Below are positions 1 to 8,900 of a DNA stretch of 22,536 nt, in pieces. The position numbers and the translations under genes are program-made. The stretch comes from JASSUD01 sp031963225 (GTDB lineage: Bacteria; Pseudomonadota; Gammaproteobacteria; Burkholderiales; Burkholderiaceae). The notes under the pieces are model-generated. The model ran no database searches, had not been told where the DNA came from, and was given only the letters and a program-made list of their open reading frames with translations. The stretch is from positions 1-22,536 of the forward strand of contig JASSUD010000050.1 of NCBI GenBank assembly GCA_031963225.1, given 5' to 3'. Position 1 is the stretch's first letter. Every line of letters begins with the position of its first letter.

Positions 1-259
1 CGTAATTTATTAAGTCCCTTTGATATTTTTCTCGAATCTTGCTTTTAATTAAATACAGTTTTAAAGCGGGCTCTTCTATCGCACAGCCATTTCGAGTCGC
101 CGTTGTCAGAGCTTCGAACCATGCCTGGCGATCTGAAAAATCCAGTAGATCTTCTATCTCTTGCTGAGTTTCTAGAGGTAGCGAGAGAAATGATGGCTGC
201 GCCGATCCTTGTGCATTAAAACAGGCTGGAATAGCTTTATTCAAAATTGGAGTTAACAT
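1..259 (-). CDS. N-terminal part of an unrecognised protein (runs off the window)
   Basis: An ATG at 259 opens a minus-strand frame that stays open for 86 codons to the window edge. An AAGGAAG ribosome binding site sits six bases before the ATG, which makes this a convincing gene start. It begins MLTPILNKAIPACFNAQG and continues with SLPLETQQEIEDLLDF, then a charged, helical stretch rich in K, R and E. The LP-x-E...EI...LL pattern faintly resembles the first helix of an F-box, and a clear F-box protein lies elsewhere in this window, but this alone is not enough to name it. It follows NACHT protein A on the same strand after 169 bases, so it may be the last gene of that group. Function unknown. 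Confidence 0.65.
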   Translation of the reverse strand, partial: MLTPILNKAIPACFNAQGSAQPSFLSLPLETQQEIEDLLDFSDRQAWFEALTTATRNGCAIEEPALKLYLIKSKIREKYQRDLINY

Positions 260-401
260 TTACTACTTCCTTAGGGAAATGCTAATTTAAGGCTGAAGTA
301 TCCGATATAGACTCGCTTTTATTCTGTCTGCTCCCACCATACAGATGGTGCTTTTTGCATCGCTGAAAAAATAACTTTCCAGTCATCTTACCAGCATGAG
401 C

Positions 402-434
402 CAGTAGAAAATCCTGCACAGCAATTTTCTACTG
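402..434 (-). terminator. Perfect 11-bp hairpin at the 3' end of NACHT gene A
   Basis: cagtagaaaat (402-412) and attttctactg (424-434) are perfect inverted repeats around an 11-base loop. The right arm contains the TAG stop of NACHT gene A (429-431). The stem is AT-rich and no U-run follows on the minus strand, so it is not a textbook intrinsic terminator. A 3'-end stabilising or weak terminating hairpin is the plain reading. Confidence 0.4.
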
Positions 435-3400
435 CTGAGAAAACATAATCTGTCTATGAAATGGGTTAACACCAGTCTCGCGTGGCACTCCAGTTGTGCC
501 GCGTTGCGTAAGCAGATGGCTATTGATTGGACTTAATCCTTCGACGCCTTCTATGTTGGCACCAACCAGGGTCAATGCGTCTTGCCCCGATGTCCACCTT
601 AACCTAACTTGCCATTGATTATCTGCTGCAATCAATTGCCAGCAACGCACCATTTTGTCATCACTGCCTGTAATCAGATAATCGATGTCGTCTATGTGTT
701 TCCAGGCAACACTGTTAACGCTTCCGTTAAACCCGTGAACTGTTAGCAGACATTGACTCGAAGCGATATCCCACACCCGCATCGTATCGTCATACCCCCC
801 GGAGACCACATACTTACCATCGGCCGATATCACAACGCTAGTCACCCAACTTTCATGCCCCCTGAGGACGCTGGGCTCAGCCTCGGGCGTTTGCAAATCC
901 CACACCTGCGCCGTATTGTCTTTACTCCCAGAGACCACATACCTATCATCGGCCGATATTACGACGCTAGTCACCACCTCTTTATGCCAGCCGAGGATGC
1001 GAGGTGCAGCGTCGGGCTTGTGTAAATCCCACACCCGCACCGTATTGTCATTACTCCCGAAGACCACATACCGACTATCGGCCGATATCGCGACGCTAGT
1101 CACCTCACTTTTATGCTTGCTGAGGACAAGAGGCGAAGCCTCGGGCGTTTTCCAATCCCACACCTGCACCGTATTGTCTTTACTCCCCGAGACCACATAC
1201 TTACCATCGGCCGATATCACGACGCTAGTCACCACCCCTTTATGCTCGCCAAGGACGTAAGGCGTAGCCTCGGGTGTTTTCCAATCCCACACCCGCACTA
1301 TTTTGTCATCACTCCCGAAGACCACATACTGACTATCACTATCGGCAGAAATCACGACACTACTCACCAAATCCGCATGCCCCTTAAAGACGCGAGGCGC
1401 AGCCTCAGGCGTTCTCCAATCCCACACCTGCACGGTATTGTCCCAACTCCCGGAGACTATATACCGACAATCGGTCGACATCACGACGCTAGCCACCACA
1501 TCTTTATGCCCGCTGAGGATGCGAGGCGCTGCCACAGGCGTTTGCAAATCCCACACCCGCACCGCCCCGTCATCACTGCCAGAGACCGCATACTGACCAT
1601 CGGGCGATACCACAACGCTAGTCACCCCACTTTCATGCCCGTTGAAGACGCGAGGCCCAGCATCGGGCGTTTGCAAATCCCACACCCGCGCCTTCTTGTC
1701 ATTACTCCCGGAGACTACGTACCGACTATCGGCTGATATCACAACGCTAGTCACCTCACTTTCATGCCAGCCAAGGAAGTGAGGCGTAGCCCCTGGTGTT
1801 TGACAATCCCACACTTGCAGCATCTTGTCCTTATTCCAGGAGACCACATACCGACAATCGGCCGACATCACTAGGCTTTCCACCTGATCTTCATTTCCAA
1901 TCAAACGTATTTTTTCTTCGAGTGTGTGCGTGTCGTACAGTGCCACGGTTTTTCCATATGACACGATGAACAATTGACCATCTGATGAATAGGAGCAGGC
2001 ATGAACCGTCTCTTTAAGCTCCAGCCCTGGCAACTCTCCAAACTGCGCTCCTTCCATGCGCGCGCAGCTTAAATCTGTGTTCCGTAGCCAGGCACCAATC
2101 AGATTTACTTTGCGCAGATCTGCGCCTTGTAGTTGAACCAAATCGAATACGCCATAACTGAGATTAGCGCCAGGAATCTGAATCCCAGATAAATCAGCTT
2201 CCAGGAATGGCACGCCCGCCATAACCAATATGGTGATAGCATTAGCTGCAGCTTGGCGCACACTAGCATCGATTTTGGAGCACTCGATAATTGCTAACAG
2301 CTGTTTCTTAAATGTGGGTTCTTGCTTAACGCGCTCAGTCAATAATTGCACAACGCCTAGGTCTCGGACCCAATCCTTTGGGGCTAATGATACGTCTCGC
2401 AGTATTTTAGATGGGAGAACAGGTTTGTTTTCAAAACTATAGATGGAAACGTCGCTACTACGACGGGGACGGATGTTTGGCACCATGCACGCATCGAACG
2501 ACTCGAAGAGCGAGCGTGCCACAAAATACTCCAGCAGCGTTTTGTGGATAAAGCGGTATTGATTGCCGATTCGTAACAATGGCCAGGCTTCTCGAAGCAG
2601 TTGCTTTTCTTCTTCCCTACCGAAAAAGGCGTCCTTCCAATTTCCCTCATCTTTGAGTAACGAATAGTCAACCACCGGGTTACCCGCATTCTCTGTATAG
2701 AGATGCACTGCTAAGTCTTTCACAAATCGGGTACCGTACTTGGCAAAGCCGTCATCAGACAACGCTATAAAGATCTCCCTTTTAGTCCTCGTTAAATCTT
2801 GTGTACTTAAACGCTGCTCGTTGTGCTCAAACCAACGTTTGACGAACTGGTCATATAGGTCCATGCGTAACTTAACGGCCGTTTGATCTTTCCCCTCGTT
2901 GTCTAGGTATGGCAAGGCCTCTAACACCACTTGGAGCAAAAATGGGTTACTGCCAAAGTCTTTTAAATGCGGTTGTTCGAAAGCTTCTTGATAGCGTTGT
3001 ACCGCCCAGCCCGTTGGTTTGCGCTGCACATATTTTTTTAGATACTGATTACGTTCTTCTTCTGAAAACGGCGCGATCATGATTTCTTGAAATGACTGGT
3101 CCTGGTCCTTCAGATTCAATTTTGCTTGAAATCGGCTTCGATAGTCCTGGCCAAGATATTCGCTACGACAACTGATGACCATCCGGCCCTGCCAGCCGTC
3201 ATCCTGATTGATGAAATTGCTCAGATACAGATTCTGGGTCTGCCGAATCTCATCATAGCCGTCCAAAATAAAGACAAACTGTTGTTTTTCTTCTTTTAAT
3301 GTCAGAATTTGGAATTCTGACAGACCTCTTTTTCTTAACGCTTTGGCAATAAGATCGTCCTCAGGCTTGTCAATCCTTGGTAGAGAAATAAAGAGCGGGA

Positions 3401-5090
3401 TCACGTTTGCATCTTCGTTCTGCTCCCATAATCGCTTTTCTAGGATGCGGCTGAAGGTAGTTTTGCCCGCCCCGGAGTCCCCCGCCAACAAGATCACATC
3501 TTTATTCTTTAAATAGGATTGAACTAGAGGTAAGAGCTCAGAGGTCTTGGTTGACTGAAAACCCGCTATACCACGCGGTTCAACATAGAGCTGGAGGGCT
3601 TCCTCAAACGCCTTATTTTGCTTGAAGGCAGCGTCATACTGCTCCTTCAATGCGACTCTGGGGTCTGCATTAAGCATCTGCTGCAGTTGGTATTGTTGCT
3701 GTACCGTGAAGGCGAGCTGGCTTTGTAGTGCTGTCCTTATGTCGTCGAAGATTCTGTCTAAAAGCTTGATAAACTCAAGATGGCCAGGCGTTGAAGACTC
3801 ATTTTCTAACCGGGAAATAAGATCGCTATACCCATGCCAAAACTTGTCTAGAAATATTTTTGCATTAGGGCTGCTCACTAACAAGCGCTCGATCAACTTA
3901 AATAGTACCCAATGCCGACTTTGATTCCGATACAAGGCTTTCCCTGCTCTAGCTTGTTCCTGAAACCGGGGAATATCATCTATGCGTACACTTGTCGGTT
4001 CAATACAATTCTTCAGGTAATTTTTACCGCTATTTTTGGTTAACGAAACCAGGACAATGCCGTGCTTATCTAAGAGCTTCTCCGCTCGGATTTGCAAAAA
4101 AGCGATTTCTGTCAATACATGATGGAAATCTTCCTTATCGATAAATTGTCTGATTACCCGGCGTATTTCCAGAGTGCCCGATTGCGTATCGTCTTGGAGA
4201 TAGGTTTTTTCATCTGCGTGATAGGCATCTCGGAGCTCCTGATAAAACTGGTTATAGTCTGGCCATTTTAGGTAGCTTCCTAATACCTCAGAACAACACA
4301 CCACAACCTTATCGACCGGCCCTACATCTCTTCTTAATGGCGTGGGCAACAAACAGAGCTGACTGATTAAGATATCTTCTAGCTTGCCATCTTCTTTTAT
4401 ATGTCCTTGGGGGCTTGAATACGGTTGCGCCATTGGCGCTTGATCGGAATGCAGTTTGACTCGGAGTTGAGATAACTTCTCGATTAAATATTTAGAAGTA
4501 GAGGCCTCGGCCTGTCCTTTCTTGGGATTGTCGTGGGCATACACTAGAAAAAGGCTGGGTTTATGAGACAACTCTAACGATCCCAGCGTAGACAGCGCTT
4601 TTTCAAACAGATATTCCACTAACGCGCTTTTTTGATTGATAGGCATTGTGGTGGGCGTAGCTGTCTGAACCACTGTCAGCACACTAGGCACAGGTAGCGA
4701 CATGGTACGGGCAATGCGAGAAAGCTTGATCTCCTCATAGCCCCAAGCTTGCGCTTTTTTGTAACTCGCCTTCGCTTTATCTAGGTTTCCTAATCCCTTC
4801 AGGAGTTCCGCACGCTCAAAATAGACCTCCGCGATACGCTGGCGCAATACATCTTCTTGCGATGTCTTTGCTTTAGAAAAAGCACTCTTGAGTTGAGATA
4901 AGGGGAGAGGGGTTACCTGGCACGTATCTACGATATTTTTGAAAGCCACTTTTGCCTGGTTATACAAAACTAACGCGACATCCAAATGCTGCGCTGTCTT
5001 TTGCAAACGGGCCTGATCCAAATAGCTTTGCGCTAGCACTTGCGCTTGGTTACTGTTCAGGGCTTGAGAAACAGAATTACCAAACATCAT
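429..5090 (-). CDS. NACHT protein A: TPR-like / TIR-like / NACHT / pentapeptide / WD40 STAND protein
   Basis: A giant STAND NTPase of 1,553 residues. I chose ATG 5090 because AAGGAG lies five bases upstream; an upstream TTG at 5162 would overlap the preceding gene and has no such site (ATG 5087 is also possible). Order: TPR-like helices (about 20-125); a region with TIR/SEFIR-like strand order (about 178-356: SLFLVYAHDN, VKLHSDQ, DKVVVCCSEV, TEIAFLQ, GIVLVSLT) shared with NACHT protein B; NACHT with Walker A GDSGAGKTT (537-545) and Walker B FILDGYDE (607-614); helical arm; short pentapeptide-like block (about 960-1020); about 11 WD40 blades to near the end. Proteins of this plan use the repeats as sensor, NACHT as an oligomerising switch and the N-terminus as effector; that role is family knowledge. 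It lies 56 bases after the small CTVM gene, so co-transcription is likely. Whether it acts in defence or on a host is not visible. Confidence 0.85.
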   Translation of the reverse strand: MMFGNSVSQALNSNQAQVLAQSYLDQARLQKTAQHLDVALVLYNQAKVAFKNIVDTCQVTPLPLSQLKSAFSKAKTSQEDVLRQRIAEVYFERAELLKGLGNLDKAKASYKKAQAWGYEEIKLSRIARTMSLPVPSVLTVVQTATPTTMPINQKSALVEYLFEKALSTLGSLELSHKPSLFLVYAHDNPKKGQAEASTSKYLIEKLSQLRVKLHSDQAPMAQPYSSPQGHIKEDGKLEDILISQLCLLPTPLRRDVGPVDKVVVCCSEVLGSYLKWPDYNQFYQELRDAYHADEKTYLQDDTQSGTLEIRRVIRQFIDKEDFHHVLTEIAFLQIRAEKLLDKHGIVLVSLTKNSGKNYLKNCIEPTSVRIDDIPRFQEQARAGKALYRNQSRHWVLFKLIERLLVSSPNAKIFLDKFWHGYSDLISRLENESSTPGHLEFIKLLDRIFDDIRTALQSQLAFTVQQQYQLQQMLNADPRVALKEQYDAAFKQNKAFEEALQLYVEPRGIAGFQSTKTSELLPLVQSYLKNKDVILLAGDSGAGKTTFSRILEKRLWEQNEDANVIPLFISLPRIDKPEDDLIAKALRKRGLSEFQILTLKEEKQQFVFILDGYDEIRQTQNLYLSNFINQDDGWQGRMVISCRSEYLGQDYRSRFQAKLNLKDQDQSFQEIMIAPFSEEERNQYLKKYVQRKPTGWAVQRYQEAFEQPHLKDFGSNPFLLQVVLEALPYLDNEGKDQTAVKLRMDLYDQFVKRWFEHNEQRLSTQDLTRTKREIFIALSDDGFAKYGTRFVKDLAVHLYTENAGNPVVDYSLLKDEGNWKDAFFGREEEKQLLREAWPLLRIGNQYRFIHKTLLEYFVARSLFESFDACMVPNIRPRRSSDVSIYSFENKPVLPSKILRDVSLAPKDWVRDLGVVQLLTERVKQEPTFKKQLLAIIECSKIDASVRQAAANAITILVMAGVPFLEADLSGIQIPGANLSYGVFDLVQLQGADLRKVNLIGAWLRNTDLSCARMEGAQFGELPGLELKETVHACSYSSDGQLFIVSYGKTVALYDTHTLEEKIRLIGNEDQVESLVMSADCRYVVSWNKDKMLQVWDCQTPGATPHFLGWHESEVTSVVISADSRYVVSGSNDKKARVWDLQTPDAGPRVFNGHESGVTSVVVSPDGQYAVSGSDDGAVRVWDLQTPVAAPRILSGHKDVVASVVMSTDCRYIVSGSWDNTVQVWDWRTPEAAPRVFKGHADLVSSVVISADSDSQYVVFGSDDKIVRVWDWKTPEATPYVLGEHKGVVTSVVISADGKYVVSGSKDNTVQVWDWKTPEASPLVLSKHKSEVTSVAISADSRYVVFGSNDNTVRVWDLHKPDAAPRILGWHKEVVTSVVISADDRYVVSGSKDNTAQVWDLQTPEAEPSVLRGHESWVTSVVISADGKYVVSGGYDDTMRVWDIASSQCLLTVHGFNGSVNSVAWKHIDDIDYLITGSDDKMVRCWQLIAADNQWQVRLRWTSGQDALTLVGANIEGVEGLSPINSHLLTQRGTTGVPRETGVNPFHRQIMFSQQ
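760..1920 (-). repeat. 129-bp tandem repeats encoding WD40 blades of NACHT protein A
   Basis: A conserved word (acaacgcta/acgacgcta, minus-strand TSVV) recurs at 832, 961, 1090, 1219, 1354, 1483, 1612, 1741 and, degenerate, at 1870. The steps are 129 bases except one of 135. Each unit encodes 43 residues of the type TSVVISADGRYVVSGS..D..VRVWD. The 135-base unit carries a tandem actatc hexamer near 1333-1344 that adds two residues. Similarity between units extends to synonymous positions, which suggests recent amplification or gene conversion. Confidence 0.9.
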
Positions 5091-5146
5091 CAACACTCCT
5101 TGGTTGATCAGTTTTAATCTGACACTCGGCTGCTTAAATCTCTGAG

Positions 5147-5665
5147 CTACATGACCGTACAATGGCTTTGCTGATGTTTCGCTGCTTCTGCATGCTGTTG
5201 CGCCTCAGCTTCACTCTTAAACGGCCCATAATATGGGCGGATACGCGCCTCTACCGGCGATCCGAATCGATAGCCGTAAATGTTAGGACGCGCTGTCCAG
5301 GATGGGAGATATACTGCTTTCTCTGCCTCTATATTGATGCCTGGTTTTGCGAAAAAGCCTTGAACACTCAAATGGTCTTGCTTCAAGCGGATACTTGCTT
5401 CACCCGTCATTAAGGCAAACACTACCCGTTCCTGAGGCGACAACGTGTCAGCGTTCCCTCTTTTCAGGTACTCCATCACACGGCGTGCGCCATACTCGGC
5501 CAGCGTCTGAATATCTTTGGGTTCGTGCCAGTCTTGTCCCGAGAACACAGGCTGCCAGCAGCGCGCTGCGTAATAGGCCATCTCTTCTATCTGCTTTTGG
5601 ATGCGGGCAGTGAAATGGAGGCTCACACTAGCAAGAGTAGAATTTGTTTTCTCTAGAAGCGACAT
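5147..5665 (-). CDS. Small protein with C-terminal CaaX-like motif CTVM
   Basis: A 172-residue protein that I do not recognise. The N-terminal half is helical (RIQKQIEEMAYYAARC, then DIQTLAEYGARRVMEYLKRG). The C-terminal part has a distinctive YGYRFGSPVEARIRPYYG followed by GPFKSEAEAQQHAEAA and ends SHCTVM. A cysteine, two residues allowed at the aliphatic positions and a final Met fit a farnesyltransferase CaaX box, and NACHT protein C ends in the same four residues. No clear ribosome binding site precedes ATG 5665, and a different open frame (5628-5891) overlaps the 5' end, so the true protein may be longer or the gene may be frameshifted. It lies directly upstream of NACHT gene A. A degenerate relative sits in the same position before NACHT gene B, so the pairing is old. 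Prenylation is inference from the motif. Confidence 0.7.
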   Translation of the reverse strand: MSLLEKTNSTLASVSLHFTARIQKQIEEMAYYAARCWQPVFSGQDWHEPKDIQTLAEYGARRVMEYLKRGNADTLSPQERVVFALMTGEASIRLKQDHLSVQGFFAKPGINIEAEKAVYLPSWTARPNIYGYRFGSPVEARIRPYYGPFKSEAEAQQHAEAAKHQQSHCTVM

Positions 5666-5891
5666 CTGAGATCAGAGCGATCGCGTTATGGGTTTTCTGC
5701 CTGAGGAAGAGCAACTGCTCGCGATTGGTATCGTTAGCTGCAGCGCGTATTTTTCGTTGCCTGATACGGATGGTAGAGGGGTCTTGGCGAAGCAGATTTA
5801 GAGCGGTACGCCGCGCTATGCATGCGGCGATAGTTGCCGCACACTGAGTTACAAAGCAAGCGATGATGGCTTGATAAGCTTTGAGCCAGTC
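5628..5891 (-). pseudogene. Open frame with a membrane-like segment, probably the detached 5' end of the CTVM gene
   Basis: This minus-strand frame is open for 87 codons between TAG stops at 5892 and 5628 but has no ATG. Its translation looks protein-like: AYQAIIACFVTQCAATIAAC (membrane-like), then a basic stretch with IRIRQRKIRAAAND, then REQLLFLRQKTHNAIALISD. It ends inside the first codons of the CTVM gene, one base out of frame. A single frameshift near 5665 would fuse the two into one protein of about 245 residues with an N-terminal membrane segment. The space between the CTVM gene and NACHT gene B is otherwise empty. Confidence 0.4.
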
Positions 5892-5930
5892 CTACTAGTA
5901 AGGACAAGGTGGTGAGGCTTTTCACAACCC

Positions 5931-8900
5931 CTATTTTTCCTTCTGCAACAAAGCAAGCTGCGCTTCATTTTGCACGGCAATAAAAGCTTGATTGACTTTA
6001 TTAACCTGCTCAACTTCTAGACGAATCGATTTGGGGCCGGCCGCTGTGTGAAAGCAGAGGTGATTCTCTTGAATATAAAGTGCAACAATTTGTTGCATAG
6101 GTACGAGAAAAACGCGGCGATAGAGGATTTGAATTTGATCGGCTGCTAAGCTTGGCAGCAAGGGGTAAAGCCTATCAAGATGAAAGCTTAAGACTCGGGC
6201 TGCTGCATTCCTGAAATTCTTATCAGCATCCTGAATGCCATCAACCAACGCTACAATAAGCCACTGAGGCAGGGCTTTGTGCAGGCCGAATCCTTTGACA
6301 GCTGCTCCCCTGGTCTCTTCATTCTCATGACGTAGCAAATTCATTAAAGCTGCGAGAGTTTCATCGGATAATGTTTCCTGTTTGCCTAATATCTCAACTG
6401 CTGCTTGCCTGACCTTCTGGTTTTCATCTTCTAGCGCAGTTATGCAGGTTGAAATGGGTTGAGTAGACAAGGCCTGTGGCTCGCTCGTGACCAACGCTGC
6501 CGCATTGCTGATCCCGTTATTTTCATCTTGTGGTACAGCGTTCGAGGGAGGCCCGACCTTACTGGGTCGATTTTTATGCTCGTCCAGCACATATTTTATC
6601 AATCCCCTAATATCTCCACTCTGTAGCAAAGCGCTTAAGGCAGAGGTAGTGTGATCAGAGAGCGTTTGCCGGTGGGCTAATATTGCAGCTGCCCACATGC
6701 TGGCAAGAATATTTCCATGCTGCAGCAAAGCGATCAAGATAGAGGTAGTGTGATCAGAAAGCTGTTGCTGATGGCTTAATATTTTGGCTGCACACTCTCT
6801 GACATTCTCATTTTTATGTGATAGCAAAGCGATCAAGGCGGAGGTTGCGTCATCAGAGAGCGTTTGCCGTTTGAGTAGTATTCCAGCTGCCCACTCTTTG
6901 GTATCCTCATTTTCATGCCGCAGCAAAACGATCAAGGCGGAGATCGTGTCATCAGAGAGCGTTTGCTGGTCGAGTAATATTGTAGCTGCCCACTTTCTGG
7001 CATTCCCGTTTTCATGTGGTAGCAAAGCGATCAAGGCGGAGATCGTGTGATCAGAGAGCGTTTGCTGGCCGAGTAATATTACAGCTACCCACTTGCTGGC
7101 ATTCTCATTTTTATGTGATAGCAAAGCGATCAAGGCGGAGGTCGTGTGATCAGAGAGCGTTTGCCATTTGAGTAATATTGTGGCTGCCACCTGTCTGGTA
7201 TCTTTGTTTTCATGCTGTAGCAAAGCGATCAAGGCGGAGGTCGTGTGATCAGAGAACGTTTGCCGTTTGAATAATATTGCGGCTGCCAACTGTCTGACAT
7301 CTTCGCTTTCATGCTGCAGCAAAACGATCACGGCGGAGACCGTATCATCAGAGAGCGTTTGCTGGTGGCGTAATATTTCGGTTGCCCGTAATCTGACATC
7401 CTCATTTTCATGCTGTAGCAAAGTGATCAAAGCTGAGATCGTGTCATCAGAGAGCGTTTGCTGGCAGCGTAATATTATAGCTGCCCATTCTCTGGCATTC
7501 TCATTTTCGTGCTGCAGCAACGTCACCACGATTGATATAGCATCGTCAGACAAGGCTGAGCGGAGGCCTAAGGCTAAAATAATATTCTGCCTTCCTTCAA
7601 GCTGATCAAAGAATGAGAGCAATAGAGACTCTGGGATAGCCATATGGCTACCTAGTATGCTTACCCGACAGTTCTCAGACGCAGTCTCAAAGCGTAGCCA
7701 CTGTTTTACCTCCGCTTCCAATCGATGGATCAAGTTGACGTTCAATTGAGGACGTGCTTCATTCAAGCACCCCATCATGACTTGTTGATGACGTAGTCCA
7801 ATCAAGTCACGTGGTAGTGCTTCTAAAAGCGCAAAGAAATCGGTTAATGCTTGCCCTTTGAGTAAGCCCGCTACCATCCACCAAACAATCTCATAACGCG
7901 GATGATATTTATGGGCGGCGATAAAAGCGTGCAGTTCCTCTTGATTGAGCATGAAATCTGCGTCCCTTCGCACCGCGGTTGAATATGCTTGTAGGTGCGT
8001 TGCGAGAAACTGGGCAGCAAAGAACTCTTGAAACGTTAAATGCACGAAATGATAGTGCCGATCTGCTTCAGGCAGATTGGCGTCGGCTGTATGTAAATAA
8101 GAGGTCTTTTTTAGATTGGTAGTAAAACTGAAGGGCAATGGGGTGCTTGTCGCTGTTCTCTGATTCAGTTCCTCTCTACGCTGACTCAATGTGTCCCGGC
8201 TAAATTCGATTTGCTCTGCGGCTAATCCTTTGAATGCCAAGTAACCTAAGTAATAAATTTCAGCATTCATGAATTCTTTCAGCTCCGCTGGAGTCAAATT
8301 GTCGATGACCTGGCTTCCAAAACGTTGCCCCTCTTCTTCTTTTTCTAGGCGAATACTGTCTTTACGCCATAATTTATCGACCATGGCCTCATACAGAGTG
8401 GACATAGTGATGGCTTTGTTTTGAGGAAGTTTATCCCAGCTATAGCACAACGCATCGAGCTGAATGGGGATGTTCACGAGTCCCTGAATTAGTGGAGTGC
8501 GGCGGATAAACTGCGCAATCGTGGCTTGATTGGCTTGCGGTACAAACTTTTGAATATAGGTTCGCACGTTGTCTGGGGTAAACCCGACGGTCTCTAATGT
8601 TAAGTCCAGCTGACCGAGCAGGCTGGAATGTACGCCAGCGGGTCGAGATGTAATGACTACATGTTGTTGACTCAGTAATTCCTTTAAAAACCGGCTCAAA
8701 GGACGACTGTCCTCTAGCTCGCCAACGACCTCATCTAAGCCATCTAAAATAAAAAGGGTTTTATCTTTATGTTGCCGGAAGGTCTTCTCTAACGCTTTTG
8801 CACTTTGTTGGCTGGCAAAATAATGCTCACGCAGTAATTTTTTAAAGCTACACCATTCAAGGGTTTTCAGTTGCCGTAACGGCACCCATAGCACACACGC

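Noticed and set aside
335..356. Hairpin caccat-acag-atggtg followed by cttttt
   Set aside because: It would terminate plus-strand transcription, but no plus-strand gene lies upstream; the stem is only six bases.
1113..1736. Long plus-strand open frame (about 207 codons) opposite the WD40 region
   Set aside because: The 129-bp repeat step is divisible by three, so any stop-free antisense unit stays open across the array. The translation is repetitive, rich in His, Pro and Arg, and has no ribosome binding site.
6590..7580. Regular repeats that could suggest a CRISPR array
   Set aside because: The spacing is 99 bp with no unique spacers, and the units are in-frame HEAT-like codons of one large gene.
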